From: Phytophthora hibernalis
Taxonomy: Eukaryota > Oomycota > Peronosporomycetes > Peronosporales > Peronosporaceae
Reading direction: 5' to 3'
Length of the DNA stretch: 64,000 nucleotides
Assembly (NCBI GenBank): GCA_012656075.1
Contig: JAAKBF010000087.1
Location: 434,001 to 498,000, forward strand
Each line of letters opens with the position of its first letter. Position 1 is the first letter of the stretch. Below are positions 48,015 through 57,762 of the stretch, piece by piece. Under the pieces are notes generated by a model. That model ran no database searches. It was not told where the DNA came from and was given only the letters and a program-made list of their open reading frames with translations. The position numbers and the translations under genes are program-made.

Positions 48015-50591
48015 ATGCTGGCGCCTCTTCATGAACTCTCGTCTCGACGGCGGCCTTCTTCTCATCCTACGACGCCTTCAATGAGTCCCGCGTCCTGGCG
48101 CCGCCATCTCCTGGCCAAGCGTTTCCTCACCGTGGATGAATTTCGTCAAGAAATGCTCCACCGCTGGACCAACAACCTCCCCCAAACGACTTCCAAGGCG
48201 ATACCAGTGCCGCTCCACCCTGGATAAACCATCAGTCAGTACAATAACAAGTTCAAGCAGTGGTTGACAGCCAAAGGTGTAGATTTGAGTGTTCTGCGCA
48301 ACGACCCCAATCGTGAGCGTTCGTTCTGGCACTCGTTCGCTCACCTCCAAGTTGGGACCTTTTCGATGATGCGGGAGACGGCAGGGTTGGCCACTACGGG
48401 AAGGAAACGCAGTATTGAAGGGCATGGTGAAGAGAACAATGATCGGTCTACCTCACTGGAGAACAAACGAGTTCGTCGTGACGAATTTTCGCAACAGGAC
48501 AGAAACTTTCGGTCGACGTTTCCGGAGAATCGTTCTTACATTCCAAGTTATCGAGAGGAACTCAACGATACGGATACGTTGCTCAGACCGCGACCACATG
48601 TAGGCCTTCGATCGGGTCAAGTATCGGATGACTTTCTAACTCGAGACCAAAGGCCCACACTGAGTCAAATAATGGCACCGCACCAGTCGGCTTTACCGAC
48701 ACCTCACGCCTTCCGTGAAAAGACTCCGAGGACGGCGCCGTCAAGAAGTCGTACAGAGCTGCTATCCCGACGCACGCTTACAGTGCTAGCGTACATTCAA
48801 GAACTTGAAGAGCAACAACGAAACCCGCCGCCTCGAATGCGACGTAAGGCGAGGCTACCCAAGATACCTGTGCCATTATTTCCTGGCGAAACAATGCGTG
48901 ACTATGACGAAGACTTCAAGAATTGGCTGGATCAGCACAACACGTCGCTTACAGCTCTGCCTCCTCAGCCATATGAGGAGCGCAGGTATCGCCAACAGTT
49001 CGCGCGTCAAAAAATCTTTAGGACAACAGAAACTCCTCAAGATTGGGTTCTACCCTTCAGCGTATGCCAGCAGAAGGCACCTCTCCAACCAAGACACGTG
49101 ATGATCATTCGTCTCGAACCTCAACGCACAAACCATCTTGCCCGTTGCTTCGTACTGAGCACCGTCCAAGTTTGCCGGATGCTGAACCACCCCTTCCGGT
49201 ACCATCTCCACCAGAAAGACCCCTGGTACGCAGTGATGCTGGCAGCACTTCGGGCCGTCTTTCATGTGCGAATTCTGACACCAGCGATTCATCTCCTCAA
49301 TTTGAAATCGATGGGCATCAAAGCGATACTGCAACTGACACGCCAACACAAGCTTCTAACTCTTGAGGTGGACGCGCACACCGATCCAACTCCAACATCT
49401 TGTTTGCCAGTATCTCCAGCAAGCAAAGAGAAATACGTGTCTGATGGAGAGAGGACTGCGGGTGAAAATTGCAATTGCAATTCCAATTTACCGGCTAACG
49501 ATACTCAGCCCATCGATGGGGCTGATGTGGTGGAAATCCTTCCAAGTTGGGCTGTGCAACTTGTAAACCGTGTGCACGTACTTGAGGAAAAGGTCACAGA
49601 GTTGCAGGAAGAAGTTGATAGATGTCACGCCACTACTAACAATCGGGTCTCTTCTTGTTGCTGTGGTGAACGAGTGTGCGCCAAGCCAAAATCCAGCAAG
49701 GAACAGTACAGCAAGCAAGATGGGTTCCTTGTGTCGTCAACTGAATTTTTGCAACGGAAATGTGAAAAGAGCTACACGAAAGCCGATGCTGTCGATGAGT
49801 CCCAAAGCAGAGCTGAAAATTCGGTGCTACATGTAATGGTGCGACCAAGTATTGAGAAACTTGTGGAGGATGGAAGCGCTTCGGCCACAGTTACATGTAA
49901 ATCCGAGCAACCAGCTCTATCGAACTTTGATATTCATCGCGGTGCGACAGAGACACTGGCACGTGTTGTTCGGTCTCGCTTATCTGAAGACCCGGAGAGG
50001 CGCCAGCTGACAGAGACGTACGACCAGTTGAATGAACGAGTCACAATGAACGAAACAGCAATTGATGATGCTCTTTCTTATGTGAAAGATATTAAGGAGG
50101 TCGACGAAGTTGGGGTGAAAGAGGATCTCAGTCAGATGATGGAGCTTGTGGTCTCCATCAACCAAGAGAAAGAGAGGCGCACTGCTGCACTGGTTGATTT
50201 GATTGTCTACGTTTGGACCGAACGGCAAGAAGAGTTGATGACTCCATCAGAGAACGAGGCACTACCAGCAAAACGAAATGAGGCTAAGCACGAAAGGTGT
50301 GCGGCTATTGCGTCCAAGATTGAGAAGAAGAAGAGCAAGTTGGAGAGTTTAGAGGCGCAGCTGAATGAACAACTGCAGGTGGCGAACGTGTTATCCTCTT
50401 CAATTTCGGATTTGGACCGAGATCTACATCTACAGTTCGAAGTTCTACGGAAGTTGTCTGAAAAGTTAGCGAAGGAGCAGGCAGCAAAAGAGCTACTTGA
50501 ACGGGAACGTGAAAACGTGTGGACATGTTTCCTACAGGCCGATGACGAGATACGAAAACTAGTAAGGAAATCCTTGAAAAACCAAAAGTGA
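48015..50591 (+). CDS. P3: PGET-domain/coiled-coil family member, longest copy
   Basis: About 858 codons in a single frame except for one stop. Domain copy 1 (AIPVPLHPG at about 48200) reads TAA at 48225 where every other copy has Glu of PGE, a GAA to TAA change; the frame then continues without break to 50591. Domain copy 2 has KIPVPLFPGETMRDYDEDF at about 48861 followed by EERRYRQQFARQK. Linker, central coil SWAVQLVNRVHVLEEKVTE (about 49543) with a nearby SSCCCGERVC Cys cluster, and the C-terminal coil from ETYDQLNERVTMNETAIDD (about 50017) to ELLERERENVWTCF and DDEIRKLVRKSL. If the stop is real, translation could restart at the ATG at 48366 and yield a one-domain protein. Best reference copy for the P family. 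Confidence 0.75.
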
Positions 50592-51053
50592 TACGATCTA
50601 TAAAAACGAATTCATTTTTCGAATACGAAAGCTATTGACCCATACTGCGCTACATGTACTGTACACATCGTAACGTGAAACCTTAAGCCTCCATCCTTCT
50701 CTTTCACTTTTAATTACGCGCCCCTTGTAAAAATAACACCATTCTGATGGTCCAATTTTATCGACCAGCTTGAAGAACTTTCAGGTCAGCACATCAAGTC
50801 TGAGCGCGTAAACTGGTTTTGAATTCACGCAGGATTCCCGTTTGTCCGGCTTTCCACAAGTCAAAGGAAAAGTGTTCCCATTTATCAAGACTTTCGTATG
50901 CGAACCAACTTCACGATCCTCCGGCAATCTCACATGTTCCTGTTCTTATAATAATCTATCTAAAGATTTGATCCCCACGTCATGCTTCCAGTAATCCAAC
51001 TCGGATTACAGTAATCTCGTCTGGTGGTTCAGGCATCGGTTCTGAATCTGAAT
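50592..51053. other. promoter region of the peroxidase gene, no gene
   Basis: AT-rich spacer between P3 and the peroxidase core promoter; no frame with features. Confidence 0.6.
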
Positions 51054-51067
51054 TCATTTTGCAATTT
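51054..51067 (+). promoter_or_regulatory. oomycete core promoter (INR + FPR) of the peroxidase gene
   Basis: TCATTTTGCAATTT matches the oomycete consensus TCATTYYNCAWTTT at every position. The start site would be near 51056, giving a leader of about 40 nt before the ATG at 51095. Confidence 0.85.
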
Positions 51068-51094
51068 CCAGCGCATTGAACAGCAAATTCCGCC

Positions 51095-51862
51095 ATGGTA
51101 TTCTTCGTCACCTTTACTGCTCTCGCTATGACTACCGTCGCCGCTGGTTCTGCTGACGTTGGTCAAAACGCACAGATCTCTGTGGATTCTCTTCCAGTGG
51201 GAGATTTCTACCGTCCATCGAGCGATGAAGTTACTGGGTATGCGGACTCGATTTCGCCTGTGCCATTCCGTCGGTGTCCCTGTCCGGGTTTGAACGCTCT
51301 TGCCAACCACGGACACATCCCGCGCAGTGGCAAGAACGTTACCCACGAATCGCTGGGCAATGCTCTCATGACCGTGTTCAACTTCGACAGCAATTTGACG
51401 CAGACGCTGCTGAATCAAGTACCAGAAACCTTTTCACTCGACATCATTTCCAGCCACAATGTGCTCGAGCACGATGCTTCACTTGTACACAATGATGAGT
51501 ACTTCGGTGGTGACCCGGTCAACATCAACGAGACGATGGTCGACAATTTGCTGGGTCGCTCTCTGGACGGCAAGACGCTCGGTGTGACTGAAGTCGGTAA
51601 GACTCGAAAGGATCGTCTTACTGAGTGCCGCGCCAATAACCCGGAGTGCGTCTTCAATTCGAGCCAAACAACGTTCTCGTACCTCGAGGCTGCAGTGTTC
51701 ATCGTCGGCTGCGGTGGAAACGTGAACGAGTCGGTGACAATGGAAGCTGCGCATTCGTTTGTCTGGGACGAACGTATCCCCGACAACTACGTCGCGTCTG
51801 CGGAGCCCATTACCCTGACCTACATGCGGTCTGTGATGGCGAAGCTGCTGGCGTTCGCTTAA
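51095..51862 (+). CDS. secreted heme-thiolate peroxidase (chloroperoxidase/unspecific peroxygenase family)
   Basis: A 255-residue extracellular heme enzyme that uses H2O2 to oxygenate or halogenate organic substrates. The ATG at 51095 opens a signal peptide (MVFFVTFTALAMTTVAAGSA). RRCPCPGLNALANHG at about 51272 contains the Pro-Cys-Pro heme-thiolate ligand; VLEHDASL at about 51463 is the Glu-His-Asp metal/acid-base motif; FSYLEAAVF at about 51679 may supply the second catalytic Glu. The length matches the short UPO class. One exon, intact, with a perfect core promoter and several N-glycosylation sequons (for example NVT, NLT, NET). It is convergent with Z1: the stop codons are only 5 bp apart. 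Known in many oomycetes; a role in plant contact or detoxification is inference. Confidence 0.93.
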   Translation: MVFFVTFTALAMTTVAAGSADVGQNAQISVDSLPVGDFYRPSSDEVTGYADSISPVPFRRCPCPGLNALANHGHIPRSGKNVTHESLGNALMTVFNFDSNLTQTLLNQVPETFSLDIISSHNVLEHDASLVHNDEYFGGDPVNINETMVDNLLGRSLDGKTLGVTEVGKTRKDRLTECRANNPECVFNSSQTTFSYLEAAVFIVGCGGNVNESVTMEAAHSFVWDERIPDNYVASAEPITLTYMRSVMAKLLAFA

Positions 51863-51867
51863 AATGT

Positions 51868-53791
51868 TTAGACTTTGTCTTGAATTACACACCCACTGGA
51901 CGATATCTCTTTCTTGATCCCCAAAAGCTTTACTTTCGTCAGGGTGTAAATATGGTAGCTGGACCTTACAAGACACATGAGGATGTCATCATCTCTCTGG
52001 CCCTCCAGAAGACACCTGGCTGCCTTTTCGAGGGCGTACTTAGACATTGCAGTGTCACGTACATGTAAGCTCGAGACAGTAAATTTCCCGACGTGGAGCC
52101 CACAGCTCGAAATTGCCCATCAAGCTGCAAAAGTACTCTGTTCTTCTCCACCAACTGGGTAGCGATCTCCGCGCACTGCTCGTGAAATGCCTTTTCAGCG
52201 TCTGGCTTACTCTTGACACCTACATTTTCCAGTAAAATACGGAGCTCGGTATGTTTCGCCTTCCAGCGGTGAGCTATGATTGCAGCTACTGCCTCGTCTC
52301 GCTTGCTTTTCTCCAAATCGATGTAAACTCGCAATTCATCGAGTTGGCTGCGAACTTCCGCCGTGCTGGATTCCTCTTGGCTCGGCATTTTCGTCAGATA
52401 GGTAAGTGAGTCTTGGAGAGCTATGTCGTTCGTGATGATCTGGTCGTTCAAGATGTTGTAATTATCTGTCAACACGATTTTCACGGTATCTTTCGCTGGA
52501 TACGTTTTCGGAAGCGCCTTATCTGTACACGATGCTTGAATAGGGCACTCGGTTTTGAATTCCTCGGTGGGTCTGGCATTCGGGAGTTCATTTCCAGAGA
52601 GCAACAATGTTTGCTTTTCCCGGGTATCCAGTTTAGCTTCCAGGAAAACGGTCCTTGGAAGTTCACGTTTCACTTTTGCTTCAGTTGGTTTCATCGTGGA
52701 AGGAGGTCGTGAAATATCTCCCGCAAAATGAGGGACGTTGTCCATTGCTACAATTTGAAGCCGTAAACTCGCCACTTCATCGCTTAGATATTTCACACGA
52801 CTCACCATTTTACGGGTCCAGTTCCTGACACATTGCCGACAGCAGCACCCATCCGTCAATATGTCACCTCCATGGCTAGTTTGCTGGTTTTCCGACGTCA
52901 CCTTGCAATCTTCACCGCTGCTTTTGACTTCAGTTAGATTTGGCGAGTGATTACTGGCCCGAGCTGTCAATTCGCTATCACAACGCACGCGTTTAATGTC
53001 TTCGCCAACTGGAGACATATCCTCTTTACCACCGTCTGCACTTCGATTTCGCTTGAAGGCTAGCAAATTAGAGGTTGAACCTGCCGCCGTGTCTTTCTCA
53101 ACGTGATGCTGCTTGGAATCTTCCGTTTGTTTGCGGGTAGCACAGATTACCAGCTGCGCCTGATTTTCCAGGCTCTGCACCTCGTTAGATGTATCTCGTA
53201 CTGGTTTCATTTCGTATCGCTTAGCAGTCTTCGCCAAGTATGTATTTCCCTCGGTTGTTGGCTTGGAGTCTGGTCTAGAGAGATCAAGAGTTTTGGTTGG
53301 CTTCTTCCAGTTTTCTTGGAAGATGAATGCTTGTCGACGTCGCACGATTGATGACCCACGCGATGATGGAGACTGGGCACAGTGCTAAACTTCTTGTGGC
53401 ATTTGAGAGCTCGGACCTTTTCAGTCTCTCCTATGAAAGTGTTTTTCGTGTCGATTGGTTGGCTCAGATGCAGTCTCCGATTCACCGTGGCCTTCGAGTA
53501 GTTGTTTTTCTTCTTGACCATCATCTGCTGGCTGGAAGATTGCGGAGCAACGCAGGGAATCGCCTTTGCCATGTGATAGTGGAGACCAGCAGCACTCGAC
53601 AAGGTCTTCGCGCACTTTTTGCACCTGTGGATACTACTTACGTTCCGCATTTCCTTTTGTGCCGACGTTCTCCTTGCGATCACACATGTTTAGATGCTTA
53701 AGAAGTGCCAAACGAGTGGCCAACACTTTGCCACACCTGATGCAGGTCCTCTCTCTCCATCGAAATTGGCAATGAGTTCGATTTCACCCAT
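51868..53791 (-). CDS. Z1: C2HC-zinc-finger/coiled-coil family member
   Basis: From an ATG at about 53791 the minus strand encodes fingers CIRCGKVLATR... (His, then Cys after three residues) near 53745 and CKKCAKTLSSAAGLHYHMAK near 53625, with C-x2-C-x12-H-x6-C spacing in the second, and a partial third near 53420. A 459-codon frame from 53345 then gives a polar linker, TDGCCCRQCVRNWTRKMVSR at about 52855 opening the central coil, and the C-terminal coil from DNYNILNDQIITNDIALQD (about 52460) through RSQLDELRVYIDLEKSKRDEAV. The end shifts frame near 52110; the conserved tail (a Leu-Leu-Glu and LVRSSYHIYTLTK block) is readable down to the TAA at 51868. Breaks near 53360 and 53640 separate the finger part. 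Nuclear DNA- or RNA-binding is plausible, not shown. Confidence 0.65.
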
Positions 53792-54400
53792 GATATCGTT
53801 GAGGTTGCCTTCCCATCAGAAAAGCTGCCATCGGCCGTGGTCGTTGTAAGTAGCAGTACCTCCCTTCGGGCAGCGGTTTTCAAGTGAGACTATGCGTGTC
53901 GACCAGTGAGCGGTTTAGCGCGAAAATTGCTGGAGGCACGCGCGACCAGTTTTTGTTCTACATGTACTTACCGCAAGCGTTCTTGCGGCACGGAGCTCAT
54001 CTGTATAATAATCAGTTCAACACGAACATCAGAATCGGCGTCAGATCCGAATTGGGCCAAACCGAGCGACTTCAATTTGTCGAGCCCGGTCTGATTCTGA
54101 CGGAAAACGGTCTGCGAAGTACTTCGTAGCAACTTCCATTCGAGGAGAAACCAACCAAGTGCGTGGTTCCATTCCAAAGGCGTGAAGTATAATTTGTGCA
54201 ACGCACGTGCTCATGTTCTGGGAAACGCTCCTCACTTTGCATTAGGCTAAATTCTTCAAAAGATCATTGATACTTCAAGTAGCTATGAATTGCTCAATTC
54301 GATTCGCATCAAATTCTTAATGTGAATGAACTCTACAGTAGCAGCCCCGATGTGTGCACTGCAACCGTGCTGAGCCCAGCACACTTTGTCGCCAGAAATT
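53792..54400. other. no recognisable gene
   Basis: Frames of 60-80 codons occur on both strands (for example 53884-54129) but conflict and lack domains. It includes the 3' flank of Z2. Confidence 0.45.
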
Positions 54401-54800
54401 TTAATTTAACGCTGCCTTCGTAAGAACATAAATACGGTGGCTACTTCGTAGGAGACGCATGAAAAGCTCATCACGTTCACGTTCCAGAAGCCGTTTAGCA
54501 GTCTTCTGAACGCCATACTTTGGTAACTTTGGTACGCCACCGCCGTCTTTGCTTTCGATCTCGCCCTTCGAAAGCACCTCATCTTTCTCCGCCAACTGAC
54601 TAGCGATCTTGGCACATTCCTCGTGAAAAACTTCTCAGCATCAGGTCTGCTTGTCGCTGCCATTGTCTCCAGCAGCAATCGGAACTCGGTATTATAGGAT
54701 TCAATTTCCAGCGCCGAGTTACAGTCGCTGCAACTGCTTGCATTTCGCTGCCAATATATAGAGCTGCAGTTCTTCAATTTGGCTGCGTAGCTCAAAACTG
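54401..54800 (-). pseudogene. Z2: truncated C-terminal coiled-coil fragment of the Z family
   Basis: Only the end of the family module is left: ELRSQIEELQLYI near 54795, FRLLLETMAATSRPDAEKF near 54670, then in another frame KRLLERERDELFMRLLRSS and KAALN before the TAA at 54401. It is broken by shifts near 54710 and 54625. The fragment stops within a few bases of dispersed repeat R1 copy 2, which begins at 54803, so the zinc fingers and linker appear to have been lost at that junction. Its 3' flank (ctttgtcgccagaaatttta) matches those of Z3 and Z4. Confidence 0.8.
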
Positions 54801-54802
54801 AT

Positions 54803-55190
54803 CACAAGGCCGTGCGCTAGCGCCCGGATGAGCTCTGAAATTCACATGTCAAGTGAAATGGTAAGTGCAGTGCTTTAATTAAACGCGTACCGGTATCTTC
54901 ATTTTTCAAGGCTTTTCAGCGTTTTCTTGGCGTTTGCGGAGGCTAAAATTTCGCAGAAATAGTGCTTACAGCCTTGTCGAATCTGATGCCTTCACTCGCG
55001 CTAGTAAGCTCCTAGGTGTGTAGCTTCCTAGCTACTTCGAAGTAAATATTGTAAATATTAGAGAAGAGTGAAGTTGTGGTGGGCTAGCGCAGGTTAGACG
55101 AAATGGTGAAGTATACTTTGGTTTCATAGTGAAAGGTTGACAGAGGAAGTATAATATTAGTTGAGTAGCTTCCTACTTCGCTTAGAAGGC
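54803..55190. repeat. dispersed repeat R1, copy 2
   Basis: acaaggccgtgcgctag followed by gagctctgaaattc matches copy 1 at 5164 in the same orientation, with weaker similarity continuing to about 55190. Its left end coincides with the truncation point of Z2. Confidence 0.65.
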
Positions 55191-55408
55191 GCCTTCCGGT
55201 ACTTGTGGCGGTCCACCTAACTCCGAGCTTGCCACCGTTGGTGGTGGATGTTCTCCACACAGTCCCAGTTGAAGACGTTTTGGCCAGATGCTAGAAGGTG
55301 GACTGGCGTTCTTTAAAGGGAGCTGGTCATGTCTGCACGTGTGATTCCTCGAAGACGATCTAGCCGGCTTGGCGGTCGGCGTAGCGATGCAGCCACGTGC
55401 CAGCTCCT

Positions 55409-55765
55409 ATTGTTATAATTGAACGCAATTTTCAAAGATGTTGCGTGAACGTTGAACTAGCACGCCGCAGGCAACACGCGGCTTTTTGTCTAGTTCTCGC
55501 TATTTATTAGTGATTGGAGTGAGTTTGGCTCATGTCAATGTCGGGATCTCTAAGATTAGCAAGTTGAAGTTGCATTATGAGAGGAATCAGACCAAAAGCA
55601 GAAATTGACATGTAATTTTGTCAGTTCTTGAGGGTTTATTAGATTTGGAGATGAGCTGTTGAGCTGTTACAGTTGTTGATTTTTCTGAGTTTTGGCAAGT
55701 ATGCTTTTGAGCGGAAAATCGGATCACTGATATACTCTGAAATAAATTTCAGAGAATTCATGATC
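55409..55765 (+). repeat. dispersed repeat R2, copy 1
   Basis: Begins attgttataattgaacgcaa and ends near aaataaatttcagagaa. The reverse complement is at 60745-61020, including the shared blocks gatgttgcgtga, gtcgggatctctaa, gttgcattatgagagga and ggagatgagctgttga. Non-coding; about 360 bp, longer than copy 2. Confidence 0.75.
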
Positions 55766-55832
55766 GGAAACGGCTGTATCCTAATGCGTCACTTGTTTTT
55801 TTCTATCAAGGTTTTAAACTTTCTGTTCCGCC

Positions 55833-55847
55833 CCACTTCGCCATTTT
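55833..55847 (+). promoter_or_regulatory. oomycete core-promoter-like element
   Basis: CCACTTCGCCATTTTC fits the YCAYTYY initiator and a CAWTTT FPR half with one extra spacer base. It lies about 20 bp before the ATG at 55858. Confidence 0.5.
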
Positions 55848-55857
55848 CAACCACACC

Positions 55858-57002
55858 ATGGCTACGACCAAGAAGGCGGCGGTAGCAGCGGAGGCGACGG
55901 CGGAGATAGCAGAAGAGACGGTGGAGATAGCGGAGGAGACGCCTTCGCCAGAGACCTTACTCATAGCGGCGGAGGTGGCGAAGAAGGCAGCGAAGAAGGT
56001 GTCGCCACGCATGGAGCTTGTGTTCATAGCCGATAGGCGCATGTTTGTCTGCAAGGATCTGGACCCTCGCGCTCGCGGACTCGACCTGCAAGATGTCGTC
56101 GCGAAGACGATCCCCGGCGCCGTCTTCTGCGCGAGCATCAAGATCTACAGCTTGCGCGGAGACGATGGGAAGTGGCCGACGCTCACGACATTGCAGGGCG
56201 TGAGATCGCCTACACTGCGCGGCTCGCTTCGCTCTTCCCAGACTCCGATGACGATGGGTTCATCCACTTCCGCGTCGAGGTAACCACTCCGGACGAGGGC
56301 GAAGGCGAGGGGGTCAGCGATCGGGAAACGTCATTGCGCGAGTACAACAGTGTTTGTGACAAGTCGAGGAAGCGGAAGGCGCAAACTCCCAAGCTCCCGT
56401 TTTCGTCTTTCGACAGCAACGACATCAAGACCCTGTACCGGAAGATCAAGCGTGTCAAGTACGAGCAGCCCGCTCGAGACCTTCCTCCGCAGTATGTCAA
56501 GGACCTCAAGGGAGAGTATGAGCGTCGGGTTGAAGCGTGCGGTGAGCCGTGGTTGCAGAGCGAATCCCAACGCAGGATCTTCATTAACTCAGTCTTGGTC
56601 ACTTGCGTGGTGGCGGCAAACAAGACATCAAGTGAGAAGCTCACTCTCACGACGGAGCAAGAGTTACGCGCCGACGACATTAACGCTGCCGGGAAAGCCG
56701 ACTACGTGATTTCCAAGGGCGACCGCATGGTGGTGATCATTGAAGCGAAAAAGTGCGACATCGGGCAAGGACAAGAACAGAACTTCGCGGCAATCGAGGC
56801 GGCTCGTCTCATGAACCGGAAAAACAACACCACGTGGCACTCTATCCAGGGCATCTGCACAGACTTTCAGAATTGGGTGTTCGTTAGGCGTGACTCGGGG
56901 ATCCTGGCGACGGACCACGACAATACGCGCGTGAATTCATCCTTCCCAGAAGACATGCTCCGGATCGCGTCCAAGGTGCACGGGATGCTTGTTGACCTCT
57001 AA
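55858..57002 (+). CDS. PD-(D/E)XK nuclease-like protein
   Basis: The ATG at 55858 starts an Ala/Glu/Lys-rich N-terminus without a signal peptide, then about 70 residues (RMFVCKDLDPRARGLDLQD, IPGAVFCASIKIYSL). The second frame runs from about 56172 to 57002 with a basic RKRKAQTPK patch (possible nuclear signal) and the core GKADYVISKGDRMVVIIEAK at about 56694: the Asp plus Glu-x-Lys arrangement of PD-(D/E)XK nucleases, followed by a Gln-rich helix (IGQGQEQNFAAIEAARL). The two frames join at 56172 by one extra G. About 380 codons. Such folds occur in restriction-like, transposon-derived and Crinkler-type oomycete proteins; I see no LFLAK or RxLR leader, so effector status is not supported. Located between R2 copy 1 and a CCT3 relic. 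Confidence 0.7.
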
Positions 57003-57042
57003 CTCACTCATTCTCTGTTTTAATTTAATCCAGTGAGTCCTT

Positions 57043-57461
57043 TCAACGCTCTTTGCCCAGACACAATGGCAGCAACATGCAAGCAGCCTCCACGGCTGTC
57101 TTGATGGACTGCGTCTTGACCTGGAAGGGCTCCCACACGCCCAAGTCATCCGACTTGGTCACCTTGCCCGTCACTCCGACCAGGTCGTATGGCGTGCAGC
57201 GCCGTCATGACGCGCACAACGTCGGCGCCGCAGTTCTGCATCAGCGTACGCGGGATGACCCCGAGCGCCTGTGACGGGGACTGCTTCACACCCTCGATCT
57301 CGTTCAGTTCGTCCTTGCTGCCGCCGCGCAGCAAAATACTGCAGAAGCCCGGGTCCTTGCACTCCTCGAAGAACGCAAATACTGGTTGCCCAGCTTGCGC
57401 ACCTCGAAGAGAGCGCATTTGATGCCGATGCCGGCCTACTGGATTCGTCGGTGCGGCTCAA
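57043..57461 (-). pseudogene. CCT3: CCT3 (TCP-1 gamma chaperonin subunit) fragment with internal deletion
   Basis: The minus strand reads GIKCALFEVRKLGNQY, then EECKDPGFCSILLRGGSKD, VIPRTLMQNCGADVVRVMTAL and WEPFQVKTQSIKTAVEAACMLL, all conserved in the gamma subunit of the cytosolic TRiC/CCT chaperonin. About 45 residues normally lying between LNEIE and the GV-QWPY region are missing, the N-terminal two thirds of the protein are absent, and frame shifts occur near 57372 and 57160. A partial duplicate or retained gene fragment; the functional copy must be elsewhere. Confidence 0.88.
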
Positions 57462-57762
57462 CTAAATGGGAGTGTAAAAGAGTACTTACCTGACTGGTGC
57501 TTGACGTTCGGAGAGTAAAAGAGATCACATGATTATAGGGCCAAATGCTACGTACTACGTAGTAGTAAGACTTAGTGAAGTACTTAAGCTTCGTACTTCG
57601 TACTACAGTAGTAGCTTGAACCTAACTTTATATTGCGCCGCTAATTATCATGCTGCTAACTGCGCGACCCTCAGCCTGCTTCGGTCTGCCTTCGCTTGAT
57701 AGTTGTGTTTTGAAGTGTACATCCTGGATCTTGGTATCGAACACGCTTTGTCGCCACAAGTT
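57462..57762. other. spacer, no gene
   Basis: Contains short palindromic tracts of the form tacgtactacgtag near 57548 and the conserved 3' flank of the Z family near 57745 (tttgtcgccacaag). No coding signal. Confidence 0.5.

Noticed and set aside
55858..57002. A Crinkler or RxLR effector
   Set aside because: No signal peptide, no RxLR, no LFLAK-type leader; only the nuclease-like core recalls some Crinkler C-termini.
57540..57610. tacgtac-rich palindromic tract as a regulatory site
   Set aside because: Low complexity, no consistent spacing, and not placed upstream of any gene start.
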